The notes beneath the pieces were generated by a model, which made no database searches, was not told the DNA's origin, and was given only the letters and a program-made list of their open reading frames with translations. Shown here one piece after another: positions 45,291 to 53,254 of a stretch of DNA of 64,000 bases. Source of the stretch: an uncultured Prevotellaceae bacterium (GTDB lineage Bacteria; Bacteroidota; Bacteroidia; Bacteroidales; Bacteroidaceae); NCBI GenBank assembly GCA_900316445.1, contig ONCZ01000018.1, positions 1-64,000 of the forward strand, written 5' to 3'. The position numbers were made by a program, and so were the translations under genes. How positions within the stretch are numbered: position 1 is the first letter of the stretch; every line of letters begins with the position of its first letter.

Positions 45291-45863
45291 TTAAATCTTG
45301 TCAAGTACTGAACAGATATCGGCGAAGATGCGGTCAAGTTCGCCAAGGCCATTGATATGATAGTGAACGCCCTCCTTGCTGTACCACTCGATGAGCGGCT
45401 GCGTCTGGGAATGATACACCACGAGGCGCTTCTTGATGGTCTCCTCGTTGTCGTCGGCACGTCCACTCTGCTGACCACGGAGGATGAGGCGCTTCATCAG
45501 TTCATCCTCAGGCACGTCGAGTTCAATCATAGCAGCCACCTTGTCGCCACGCTCGTCGAGCATTTTCTTCAAGGCCTCTGCCTGTGGGATGGTACGGGGG
45601 AAACCGTCGAAGATGACACCCTTGTGCTCACGACCAAAAGAGTCATAAACTGAGGCAAGGATGCTCACCATCAGGTCGTCGGGAATCAGCTGTCCCTGAT
45701 CGATGTAGCTCTTGGCGGTCTTGCCGAGTTCCGTACCGTTTTTGATTTCTGCCCGAAGCACATCGCCCGTGGAGATATGGTTCAGACCGTACTTCTCAAT
45801 CATCTTGTCGCTCTGTGTGCCCTTGCCTGAGCCCGGTGCACCGAAAATCACAATATTCTTCAT
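45291..45863 (-). CDS. adk: Adenylate kinase
   Basis: The 190-residue enzyme starts at 45863 (MKNIVIFGAPGSGKGTQSDK) with its P-loop GAPGSGKGT at residues 7-15. FDGFPRTIPQAEAL and RLVVYHSQTQPLIEWY complete the family pattern. It equilibrates ATP, ADP and AMP. It is the short-lid form without a zinc finger. It lies 16 bp after hpt. Confidence 0.96.
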   Translation of the reverse strand: MKNIVIFGAPGSGKGTQSDKMIEKYGLNHISTGDVLRAEIKNGTELGKTAKSYIDQGQLIPDDLMVSILASVYDSFGREHKGVIFDGFPRTIPQAEALKKMLDERGDKVAAMIELDVPEDELMKRLILRGQQSGRADDNEETIKKRLVVYHSQTQPLIEWYSKEGVHYHINGLGELDRIFADICSVLDKI

Positions 45864-45879
45864 ATCCTTAAAAATTTGT

Positions 45880-46416
45880 TTACTCAACAATGGTATACAC
45901 GTCTTTCAGTTCGCGTCCCAGGCCGTCGTAGTCAAGACCATAGCCCACAATGAAATCATCAGGAATGCTGAATGCCACATAATCAAGCGTCAACTCTTCC
46001 TTGAGCTTCTCGGGTTTGAAGAACAGCGAACAGATGTGAACCGAGGTAGGGTTCCTCGTCCCTAACGACTCTATCATCTGCTTCATCGTCTGGCCACTCT
46101 CTACGATATCCTCCACAATGACGACAGTCCGTCCACTCAGGTTTTCGTTGACACCAAACACTTCCTTTACCTTACCTGTAGAAGTGGTACCCTGATAAGA
46201 TGCCAGTTTAACGAAAGAGATCTCACAAGGGATGGTCATCTCCCTTAACAGATCAGCAGCAAAGATAAACGCACCGTTAAGCACAGCCAAAAAGATGGGA
46301 TTCTTACCTTCCAAGTCCTTGCTCATCTGCTCAGCCAAAGCCTTCACACGCCGTTTGATTTCCGCCTCATGAATGGAGATACGGAAGCTTTTGTCCTTGA
46401 TTTTTACTGTGTCCAT
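45880..46416 (-). CDS. hpt: Hypoxanthine phosphoribosyltransferase
   Basis: The 178-residue purine-salvage enzyme has the PRPP loop TVVIVEDIVESGQTMKQM and FLAVLNGAFIFAADL. It converts hypoxanthine or guanine to IMP or GMP. It is first in the hpt-adk-obgE-pgeF unit, with a -7 box 22 bp upstream, divergent from nnr. Confidence 0.95.
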   Translation of the reverse strand: MDTVKIKDKSFRISIHEAEIKRRVKALAEQMSKDLEGKNPIFLAVLNGAFIFAADLLREMTIPCEISFVKLASYQGTTSTGKVKEVFGVNENLSGRTVVIVEDIVESGQTMKQMIESLGTRNPTSVHICSLFFKPEKLKEELTLDYVAFSIPDDFIVGYGLDYDGLGRELKDVYTIVE

Positions 46417-46438
46417 AGGTCGAATACGTTATTTTTGT

Positions 46439-46447
46439 GCAAAAGTA
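46439..46447 (-). promoter_or_regulatory. Promoter -7 box for the hpt operon
   Basis: TACTTTTGC on the minus strand, 22 bp before the hpt ATG. Confidence 0.7.
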
Positions 46448-46480
46448 CGAAAAATTTTTGGAATCACCAAATCTTTTTTC

Positions 46481-46489
46481 TACCTTTGC
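46481..46489 (+). promoter_or_regulatory. Promoter -7 box for nnr
   Basis: TACCTTTGC with TTTG at 46457-46460 spaced about 20 bp. The nnr ATG at 46496 is only 6 bases further, so the transcript is probably leaderless. Confidence 0.75.
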
Positions 46490-46495
46490 ACCATT

Positions 46496-48007
46496 ATGAA
46501 GATTTTTACGAGTGCCCAGATCCACGAACTGGACAAATACACGATTGAAAACGAGCCCATCAAATCCATCGATCTGATGGAGCGTGCAGCCAAGGCTATC
46601 ACCCAGGCCATCACAGAAGTGTGGGGCAGTGCCACACGTGTCATCGTCTTCGCCGGACCAGGAAACAATGGTGGCGACGCACTCGCCGTGGCCAGGTTGT
46701 TACTGGATCGCAACTATGATGTCACTGTCTACCTTTTCAATATCCAGGGACATCTCTCCGAAGACTGTGCCGCCAACAAGAAGCGGTTGCAGGAGAAGAA
46801 GTCGAAAGCACTCATTGAGGTGATCCAGGAGTTTGAGCCCCCACAGCTGGAAGCCGACACGCTTGTAGTCGACGGCATCTTCGGTTCTGGACTGAACAAG
46901 CCCTTGGCTGGTGGTTTCGCATCACTGGTGAAATATATCAACGCCTCACCATCGAAGGTCGTCAGCATCGACATTCCTTCCGGCCTGATGACAGAGGACA
47001 ATACCTATAACGTCCGTGCCAATATCATCCGTGCCGATATGACACTCACGCTCCAACATCAGAAGCTCTCGTTCCTCTTCGCAGAGAACCAGCAGTTCAT
47101 CGGGCAGCTGAAAGTGCTTGACATCCGACTCAGCAAGGAGGGTACCGACAAGATTGATGCCAATTACACCTTGCTTGAAGAGAGCGATATCCGCCAAAGG
47201 CTTCTGCCACGCGACCCGTTTGCCCATAAAGGGAAGATGGGCAATGCCCTCATCATCGCAGGTAGTTATGGCATGGGAGGAGCAGCCGTTCTCGCCACGA
47301 AAGCCTGCCTGCGGATAGGAGCCGGACGCGTCACCACCCACACCCCCAAGCGCAATTATATGATCATGCAGATCAGCGTACCAGAGGCCGTTCTGCAGTT
47401 CGACCGTGAGGAGACCACTTTCTCAGAGGCCGTCGATACTGAGGACTTCACGGCTGTGGGTATCGGTCCCGGATTGGGTACCAGCGAACAGACTGCCATC
47501 GCCATTATCGCCCAGTTGCGACGCACCCAGTGTCCGCTGGTGGCTGATGCTGATGCCATCAATATCCTCGCCAACCATCGGGCGTGGCTCCAGCAGCTGC
47601 CCAAGGGCATCATCATGACACCACACCCGAAGGAATTCGACCGTCTTGAAGGTCCCAGCAGCGACAGTTTCGAGCGTCTGATGAAGGCTCGCGATCTGGC
47701 TGAGCGTCTGCAAGCCTATATATTGTTGAAAGGGCATCACACTTCCTTGTGTCTGCCAGACGGGCATATCGTATTCAACACCACAGGTAATGCCGGTATG
47801 GCTACCGCTGGTAGTGGCGATGTATTGACAGGCATCATTACCGGTCTGCTCGCCCGTGGCTACAAACAAGAAGATGCCTGTATCGTGGGTATGTATCTGC
47901 ATGGACTCGCAGGCGATATCGCCGCCAAGGAGTTAGGTCAGGAAAGCGTCATCGCCAGCGACTTGATCCAGTATCTGCCCTACGCCTTTAAACGAATCAA
48001 AGAATGA
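46496..48007 (+). CDS. nnr: Bifunctional NAD(P)H-hydrate epimerase/dehydratase
   Basis: The 503-residue enzyme repairs damaged NAD(P)H. The N-terminal epimerase domain has MKIFTSAQIHELDKYTIENE and VFAGPGNNGGDALAVARLL. The C-terminal ADP-dependent dehydratase has IIAGSYGMGGAAVLATKACL and GNAGMATAGSGDVLTGII. The frame is open further 5', but the promoter at 46481 sets the ATG at 46496. The DUF4831 gene follows on the same strand. Confidence 0.95.
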   Translation: MKIFTSAQIHELDKYTIENEPIKSIDLMERAAKAITQAITEVWGSATRVIVFAGPGNNGGDALAVARLLLDRNYDVTVYLFNIQGHLSEDCAANKKRLQEKKSKALIEVIQEFEPPQLEADTLVVDGIFGSGLNKPLAGGFASLVKYINASPSKVVSIDIPSGLMTEDNTYNVRANIIRADMTLTLQHQKLSFLFAENQQFIGQLKVLDIRLSKEGTDKIDANYTLLEESDIRQRLLPRDPFAHKGKMGNALIIAGSYGMGGAAVLATKACLRIGAGRVTTHTPKRNYMIMQISVPEAVLQFDREETTFSEAVDTEDFTAVGIGPGLGTSEQTAIAIIAQLRRTQCPLVADADAINILANHRAWLQQLPKGIIMTPHPKEFDRLEGPSSDSFERLMKARDLAERLQAYILLKGHHTSLCLPDGHIVFNTTGNAGMATAGSGDVLTGIITGLLARGYKQEDACIVGMYLHGLAGDIAAKELGQESVIASDLIQYLPYAFKRIKE

Positions 48008-48010
48008 ACA

Positions 48011-48144
48011 AAAGGTGAAAAGGTAAAAAAGTGAAATGGTAAAAGAATTATGAAACTATATTGTATGATAAGGTGTCAGGCAAAAGGGGTAAGGATGAGG
48101 GCTATATGGCTTTCTCTCTTTCACCTTTTCACCTTTTCACCTTT
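48011..48144. repeat. Inverted TTTTCACC repeat flanking the DUF4831 start
   Basis: The left arm at 48011-48044 (aaaggtgaaaaggtaaaaaa and on) and the right arm at 48117-48144 (ttcaccttttcaccttttca and on) are inverted copies of an 8-9 bp word. The start codon at 48095 lies between them. The right arm encodes the signal-peptide core LFHLFTFSP. Confidence 0.88.
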
Positions 48145-49192
48145 AGCTGCGCAGACAGTGAGCAGCGTTTACCAGCCAGGAGTTACTACAGAGGGAGCAA
48201 TCTATTTCCTGCCTAAAACGGCTGTTACTGTCACAGTGCAGGTTGAGAAGACTACCTACACCCCAGGTGACTTCTGCCAGTATGCCGAGCGTTTCCTCCG
48301 CATCAAGGAAGTCTCTCCCACCCCTTCTGTCAGCTACCGAATCACAGCCATTCGTCAGGATGCCGTGGCTGTGCCAGACACTACCAAACGCTATGCTGTG
48401 AAGTTCGATGCCAAGACCTCCGCCACCAATGTACGTCTCTCTGACGACGGCATCCTAATGGCTATTAATACCGAGGAACGAGATTACACAGACAACAAGA
48501 AACTACAACGGGGGTATTCTCCTTCCTCCTTCCTCATTCCTCGTTCCTCGAACAAACCCAACCCTCGCCAATACATGAACGAGGAAACACTAGCTGCTGG
48601 CAGCACCGCCAAGATGGCTGAACTCACAGCCCAAGATATCTATGAAATACGTGAGAGTCGTAACCTCCTCGTCCGTGGACAGGCAGACAACATGCCCAAA
48701 GACGGTGAGCAGCTGCGCCTCATGCTTAAACAACTCGACATGCAGGATCGTGCACTTACCAGCCTCTTTATCGGCACTTATGACAAGGACACCATCCAAA
48801 AGGTATTCACTATCGTTCCCTCTGAATCCGATCGTCGCGAAGTAGTCTTCCGTTTCTCTGAGAAATTGGGACTTGTAGACGCGGATGACCTCGCGGGCGT
48901 ACCTTATTATATATTAATAGAGGATCTTAAGACCGTTCCTAAACCCGAACCCGTCGATCCCAAGAAGAAACTGAAGCCCGTTTACGGTATCTTCGTCAAT
49001 ATCCCAGGCCGTCTGCGCTCTACCTTGAGCAACGCCCAAGGAATCATTGCGACAGATGAATTTCCAGCCGGTCAGTTCGGTAACGTAGAATTGCTCAGTG
49101 GTGCCCTCTTCAACAAGCGCTATACCACCCGCCTCCGTCTCAATTCCCTTTCCGGCGCCATCGACCGCCTGGATGCGGAATTACCCAAATAA
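48095..49192 (+). CDS. Secreted DUF4831-like protein
   Basis: The likely start is the ATG at 48095, giving a 365-residue product with signal peptide MRAIWLSLFHLFTFSPLAAQ. An ATG at 48050 would add 15 residues. The mature protein is beta-rich with AIYFLPKTAVTVTVQVEKT and CQYAERFLRIKEV, which recall Bacteroidales DUF4831. Function is unknown. A second repeat at 48516-48551 inserts residues around SPSSFLIPRSSNKPN. It follows nnr by 87 bp and ends at a strong terminator. Confidence 0.8.
   Translation: MRAIWLSLFHLFTFSPLAAQTVSSVYQPGVTTEGAIYFLPKTAVTVTVQVEKTTYTPGDFCQYAERFLRIKEVSPTPSVSYRITAIRQDAVAVPDTTKRYAVKFDAKTSATNVRLSDDGILMAINTEERDYTDNKKLQRGYSPSSFLIPRSSNKPNPRQYMNEETLAAGSTAKMAELTAQDIYEIRESRNLLVRGQADNMPKDGEQLRLMLKQLDMQDRALTSLFIGTYDKDTIQKVFTIVPSESDRREVVFRFSEKLGLVDADDLAGVPYYILIEDLKTVPKPEPVDPKKKLKPVYGIFVNIPGRLRSTLSNAQGIIATDEFPAGQFGNVELLSGALFNKRYTTRLRLNSLSGAIDRLDAELPK
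48516..48551. repeat. In-frame CCTTCCTCATTCCTCG repeat in the DUF4831 gene
   Basis: Imperfect 7-8 bp words (ctccttc, ctccttc, ctcattc, ctcgttc, ctcgaac) encode a Ser/Pro/Phe segment on the plus strand. The same sequence is read from the opposite strand in the genes at 2188 and 59863. Confidence 0.8.
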
Positions 49193-49222
49193 AAAATCCC
49201 ACCTACGCGGTGGGATTTTTCT
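49192..49222. terminator. Bidirectional terminator
   Basis: AAAATCCCACC-TACGC-GGTGGGATTTTT lies between convergent genes, with T runs on both strands. Confidence 0.9.
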
Positions 49223-49239
49223 ATGATCTCAGATTTTTC

Positions 49240-49584
49240 TTACGACAATTTATCGAACTTCTTCAACACATCTTGCAAGCGGGCTACGCTGTCAGGATCC
49301 TTGTCGTTCTGGGCAATCAACTCCAGATGGTGACGAATATCAGCCATTTTGTCAAAGAGCAGTAATGCCTGCTCGTAACCCTTACCGATGTTCTCGAAGT
49401 TCTTGGACAGAGAGTTGTAGTCCTCCAACAGACGCTGAAGTTCGTCTACACGCTTCTGATAGTCGTTGAGCAACTGCTGTCCTTCCTCAGCCTGCTTCTT
49501 AGCGGCCTTCATCTGATAGAAGAGGGCTACAGCAAGTCCCGCTACTATTACAACCAGTATAATTTCAAGTATTGTCATAACCAT
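49240..49584 (-). CDS. Membrane-anchored coiled-coil protein of the partner-switch operon
   Basis: The 114-residue product has one N-terminal transmembrane helix (ILEIILVVIVAGLAVALFYQ) and a long heptad-rich helix (residues about 28-100) facing the cytoplasm. The start ATG shares its A with the TGA of the upstream STAS gene, so the two are translationally coupled. No enzyme motif is present. Its position suggests that it tethers or senses for the STAS/HATPase pair, which is inference from context only. Confidence 0.8.
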   Translation of the reverse strand: MVMTILEIILVVIVAGLAVALFYQMKAAKKQAEEGQQLLNDYQKRVDELQRLLEDYNSLSKNFENIGKGYEQALLLFDKMADIRHHLELIAQNDKDPDSVARLQDVLKKFDKLS

Positions 49585-49895
49585 CAACCTTTTTTCTGTT
49601 CAACCTTCATAAACTGAGTAAAGCCCGTCATGGCGAGCACCTTGTAGATTTCGGGACTGACATTGGTCATCTTGAACTGTCCGCGTAGCTGCATCACCGT
49701 ACGCATGGTCTTCTGGATGATACGCAGACCTGAGCTGGCCATGTAAGTAAGATCCGTGCAGTCCATTTCCAGGTCTACACCACCGTCCTTGAGTGCAGGC
49801 TGAATATCCTGCTCAAACTGAGTTGCATTCATCGTGTCAATACGACTACCTGTCTTGATGATGGTCTTACCACCTTCTTTTAAAATCTGTGTCAT
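49584..49895 (-). CDS. STAS-domain protein (RsbV-like), second copy
   Basis: The 103-residue single STAS domain carries DCTDLTYMASSGLRII, with the candidate phosphoserine. It is the partner-switch antagonist of the second operon. It lies 31 bp after the HATPase gene and is coupled to the coiled-coil gene. It is a paralogue of the STAS protein at 4596-4898. Confidence 0.9.
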   Translation of the reverse strand: MTQILKEGGKTIIKTGSRIDTMNATQFEQDIQPALKDGGVDLEMDCTDLTYMASSGLRIIQKTMRTVMQLRGQFKMTNVSPEIYKVLAMTGFTQFMKVEQKKG

Positions 49896-49926
49896 AATCC
49901 TAACGTTTAATGTTTATATTCATTTT

Positions 49927-50340
49927 TTAATCATTAATACTCTTCGTCATCGTCAGCAGGTTCTTTCCCTCCATACGCTGATAGGTCACCTTGTTCATGA
50001 TGTTCTTCACAATAAAAATGCCCATGCCGCCAAGATCCCGCTCCGCAGGATTGGCGTTCATGTCCGCACTTTCTTTCATCGTCGGATCAAACTCCCGTCC
50101 CTGATCACTGAGTACAAGGGTCAATTCCTTGCCGTCAGACTTGGCCAACAATTCAATCTCTGCATCAGAGCCTTCAGGATAAGCATAGGAAATCACATTT
50201 ACCACCATCTCCTCCACGACAAGGTTCAGATTCATGGTCAACTCCATGCTCAAGCCCAATTCTTCACTGATTTCCTCAATGAATTGATTGACCTTCTCCA
50301 GTTCTGCCATCTGATTCTTGATACGAAGCTCCTTTCTCAT
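49927..50340 (-). CDS. HATPase_c anti-sigma-factor-like kinase (RsbW-like)
   Basis: The start is placed at the ATG at 50340 because the promoter box at 50379-50387 lies inside the longer open frame. The 137-residue product has the N box NLVVEEMVVNVISYAYPEG and the G boxes LVLSDQGREFDP and GGMGIFIVKNIM. It is homologous to the kinase domain fused to the SpoIIE phosphatase at 2188-4374. In known systems it phosphorylates the STAS partner and sequesters a target. No phosphatase is encoded in this operon, so the enzymes at 240-4374 may serve both. Confidence 0.9.
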   Translation of the reverse strand: MRKELRIKNQMAELEKVNQFIEEISEELGLSMELTMNLNLVVEEMVVNVISYAYPEGSDAEIELLAKSDGKELTLVLSDQGREFDPTMKESADMNANPAERDLGGMGIFIVKNIMNKVTYQRMEGKNLLTMTKSIND

Positions 50341-50378
50341 AAATGCGCATTGGTTAGAGTGATTAATCCGATATTGCT

Positions 50379-50387
50379 GCAAAATTA
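50379..50387 (-). promoter_or_regulatory. Promoter -7 box for the second partner-switch operon
   Basis: TAATTTTGC on the minus strand, 39 bp before the ATG at 50340. Confidence 0.65.
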
Positions 50388-50429
50388 CGCACTTTTTTTG
50401 AATTAAACAAGAAATAAGTAAAAAAACAG

Positions 50430-50466
50430 CAAATCCCCTCACTTTTTAGCGAAGTGAGAGGATTTG
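50430..50466 (-). terminator. Terminator of fba
   Basis: On the minus strand AAATCCTCTCACTT-CGCTAA-AAGTGAGGGGATTT is followed by GCTG and a run of seven T. Confidence 0.85.
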
Positions 50467-50487
50467 TAATAGATGTCTAACCCCAAA

Positions 50488-51395
50488 TTAGCACTGAGCG
50501 AGTTTGCCGTCAGAACCGAGCACATTCACAATCTTGTGGATGTACATCTTCTTCATGTTCTCACGGGCGGGCTTCAGATACTGACGAGGATCGAAGTCTC
50601 CAGGAGCAACTGCTCCTCGGGGATACCGATAGCGGCCTCTAGGTGACCACCATACTGATTGATGGTGTTGACCTCGTCCATGGGGACTGAAGAAGAACCG
50701 TGGAGCACGATGGGGAATCCAGGGAGTTTCTTCTCGATCTCATGCAGGATGTCGAATGCCAATGGTGGCGGAACGAGCACGCCATTGACCAGTGTGCACT
50801 GCTCGGGAGTGAACTTGTGAGCACCGTGAGAGGTACCGATAGAGATAGCCAGAGAGTCGCAGCCTGTACGGGTAGAGAAGTCAATGACCTCCTCAGGCTT
50901 GGTGTAGTGAGACTCAGCAGCGCTGACCTCATCCTCAACACCAGCGAGCACACCAAGCTCAGCCTCAACGGTCACGTCGAACTGATGAGCATACTCAACA
51001 ACCTTCTTTGCCAGAGCAATGTTCTCCTCGTAAGGCAGTGAAGAACCGTCGATCATCACTGAAGAGAAGCCCATGTCGATACAGTCCTTGCAGAGCTCGA
51101 AGCTGTCACCATGGTCGAGGTGCAGCACGATCTCAGGATGCTCACAACCCAGTTCCTTAGCGTAAGCCACAGCACCCTCAGCCATGTAACGCAGAATAGT
51201 AGCGTTAGCATAGTTACGGGCACCCTTAGACACCTGCATGATGACGGGTGACTTTGTCTCAACAGCAGCCATAACGATGGCCTGCATCTGCTCCATTGTG
51301 TTGAAGTTGAAAGCGGGGATAGCATAGCCACCGGCTACTGCTCTCTTGAACATCTCGCGGGTATTAACGAGACCCAAATCCTTGTAGTTTACCAT
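50488..51395 (-). pseudogene. fba: Class II fructose-bisphosphate aldolase with internal deletion
   Basis: The first 258 residues match the family: AIPAFNFNTMEQMQAIVMAA, VLHLDHGDSFE, SVMIDGSSLPYEEN, GTSHGAHKF and IVLHGSSSVP. After IGIPEEQL the frame runs into a stop at 50574. In another frame the normal C terminus resumes (PGDFDPRQYLKPARENMKKM, then VNVLGSDGKL) to a TAA at 50488. About 97 bp, encoding the conserved substrate-phosphate loop, are missing compared with the usual 334-residue protein. The product would be inactive. A 7-bp inverted repeat sits at the join (50602-50617). Loss of a central glycolytic enzyme is surprising, so an assembly error or a second copy should be considered. 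Confidence 0.85.
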
Positions 51396-51437
51396 ATTAA
51401 TTATAATTTTTAAAAATGAGAAATTATCTTAGCGAGT

Positions 51438-51446
51438 GCAAAGATA
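51438..51446 (-). promoter_or_regulatory. Promoter -7 box for fba
   Basis: TATCTTTGC on the minus strand, 43 bp before the fba ATG. Confidence 0.7.
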
Positions 51447-51494
51447 CGAAAAAAGCGCTAAAAGCAGCATATGACACACTGCTTTTAACGTTTT

Positions 51495-52205
51495 TTACAC
51501 GAGCGTATGTATGTCGAAATAGTTCTGCACGTCGTCCTTATAGTTCTCAGAGACTGGAATGTAGTTTTCTCCGAATACGATACGGAAGCGGTCTACGAGG
51601 GGTGTCTCCGTCATATGGACGATGTATGAGCGGTGGGTGCGCAGGAACTCTGGCCTGGGCAGATACTCCTCAAGTTTCTTCATCGACATCAGCGACATTA
51701 CCTTCTCGCCGTTTTTCAGATAAAAGCGCACATAGTCTTTCAGGCCCTCAATAAAGAGGATGTCGTCGAGATTGACACGCTGCAACTTGTAGTCAGTCTT
51801 GACGAACATAAAGCGGTCGCGACGGTAGGCATCCTGCCGTTGGATGATGGAGAACCACTCCAAGGCCTTGTCGGTGGACTTTAGGAAGTCTTCATAGGAG
51901 ATCGGCTTCAACAGATAGTCGAGGGCATTGACCTTATAACCTTCGACGGCATACTGCGGGAAGGCAGTAGTGAAGATGACGCGCGTGTCCTTGGGCAGGA
52001 TCTTGGCAAACTCAACACCGCTGAGTTCAGGCATCTGGATGTCGAGGAAGAGCAGCTGAACGGGATTGTCACGCAGGTCCTTCATAGCCAGGATGGCACT
52101 GTTGTAGGTTCCTACGAGTTGCAGATAAGGTGTCTTACGGGCATAACTCTCCAGCAGACCTGCTGCCAGAGGCTCGTCGTCGATAATGGCACATGAGATA
52201 GTCAT
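51495..52205 (-). CDS. LytTR-family response regulator
   Basis: The 236-residue protein has a receiver domain (CAIIDDEPLAAGLLESYAR, phospho-Asp in FLDIQMPELSG) and a C-terminal LytTR DNA-binding domain (VKTDYKLQRVNLDDILFIEG, FLRTHRSYIVH). It overlaps the histidine kinase gene by 4 bp. Such pairs in Bacteroidetes often regulate adjacent transporters, here a tripartite efflux system. Confidence 0.94.
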   Translation of the reverse strand: MTISCAIIDDEPLAAGLLESYARKTPYLQLVGTYNSAILAMKDLRDNPVQLLFLDIQMPELSGVEFAKILPKDTRVIFTTAFPQYAVEGYKVNALDYLLKPISYEDFLKSTDKALEWFSIIQRQDAYRRDRFMFVKTDYKLQRVNLDDILFIEGLKDYVRFYLKNGEKVMSLMSMKKLEEYLPRPEFLRTHRSYIVHMTETPLVDRFRIVFGENYIPVSENYKDDVQNYFDIHTLV

Positions 52206-53236
52206 AATGTAATTTTAATTGTGGATGAATAAACAGTTCCGTCGTCGCTGACGCCTTTCTTCCACTCATAGTGTTCGTAATAGGCGAGATCCAGGCGTCG
52301 CTGTACCTGCTGAAGGCCAATACCGTGGCCGCTGCGGTCTTTCTCTGACTTCGGAAAATTAGAGTTCTCGATGATGACACAAAGAGTATTGCCCTTCTGT
52401 GTCATAGACATATAGATGAAACTGGGCTCCGTAGAGCTGATACCATGCTTGAAGGCATTCTCGACGAGTGAGATAAACAACAATGGAGCCACCTTCGTAT
52501 GGGGATTCTCCAGATCTTTCTCAAGTTTCACGTCGACCGTCTGAGGCAGACGGATCTTCATCAGATTGATGTAGTTCTCAATGAACTGCACTTCGTCGGC
52601 GAGCGACACCAGCTGTTCCTGATTGTCGTAAAGCAGGTGGCGCAGCATGTTCGAGAGCTGTTGGATGGCACTCTGTGCCCTCGTATGATCGATGGCTGTC
52701 AGCGCATAGATATTGTTCAGGGTGTTGAGCAAGAAGTGGGGATTGATCTGCGAGCGCAGATTACCCAGTTCCGCTGCTACCCTTGCCGCCTCAGCATTCC
52801 TTAGGGCCTTATCTGCCCAGTACCACTGTTGTGCCAACGATATACAGGTGGCAGCGGTAGCAAAGATACAGAAGTTGACGCAGTCACGGACAAAGGACAG
52901 GAAGTCATCAAGCGCATCTGGCGTACGAGAACCAGCCCCAGTAGGCTGGAACAACTCACGCGTAAAATCCATCCAGTAGTGCAGGAAGACGGCAAAGCTC
53001 ACAATCATAATGAAATTGATGATCGTATAGTAGCGATGCTTGCCTTCCACGAAGTACCTGTACGTCAGCCACTTGTAGTTGGCGTAGAACACCACCATCA
53101 ACAGCAACGACGGCATACAGTTCATCAGATACTGTAGCATCGTCATGCCAGTACCTCTCATGTATTGCATGGGCGACAGGAACATAAACGCCCAGAACAC
53201 GATGTGCAGGAATATTTTTAGTCTTTTGTCCAACAT
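52202..53236 (-). CDS. LytS-like sensor histidine kinase
   Basis: The 344-residue protein has four predicted transmembrane helices in the first 140 residues. A His_kinase domain follows, with phospho-acceptor LRSQINPHFLLNTLNNIYAL and HATPase motifs LVENAFKHGIS and GHGIGLQQVQRRL. It has no large extracellular sensor, suggesting that it detects membrane stress or a hydrophobic ligand. It lies between the ABC permease gene (18 bp) and the response regulator gene (overlap). Confidence 0.93.
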   Translation of the reverse strand: MLDKRLKIFLHIVFWAFMFLSPMQYMRGTGMTMLQYLMNCMPSLLLMVVFYANYKWLTYRYFVEGKHRYYTIINFIMIVSFAVFLHYWMDFTRELFQPTGAGSRTPDALDDFLSFVRDCVNFCIFATAATCISLAQQWYWADKALRNAEAARVAAELGNLRSQINPHFLLNTLNNIYALTAIDHTRAQSAIQQLSNMLRHLLYDNQEQLVSLADEVQFIENYINLMKIRLPQTVDVKLEKDLENPHTKVAPLLFISLVENAFKHGISSTEPSFIYMSMTQKGNTLCVIIENSNFPKSEKDRSGHGIGLQQVQRRLDLAYYEHYEWKKGVSDDGTVYSSTIKITL

Positions 53237-53254
53237 AGTTTTTTCTATTCAGTC

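Noticed and set aside
50341-50442. N-terminal extension of the RsbW-like protein
   Set aside because: The promoter box at 50379-50387 is inside it, so translation from the ATG at 50340 is more likely.
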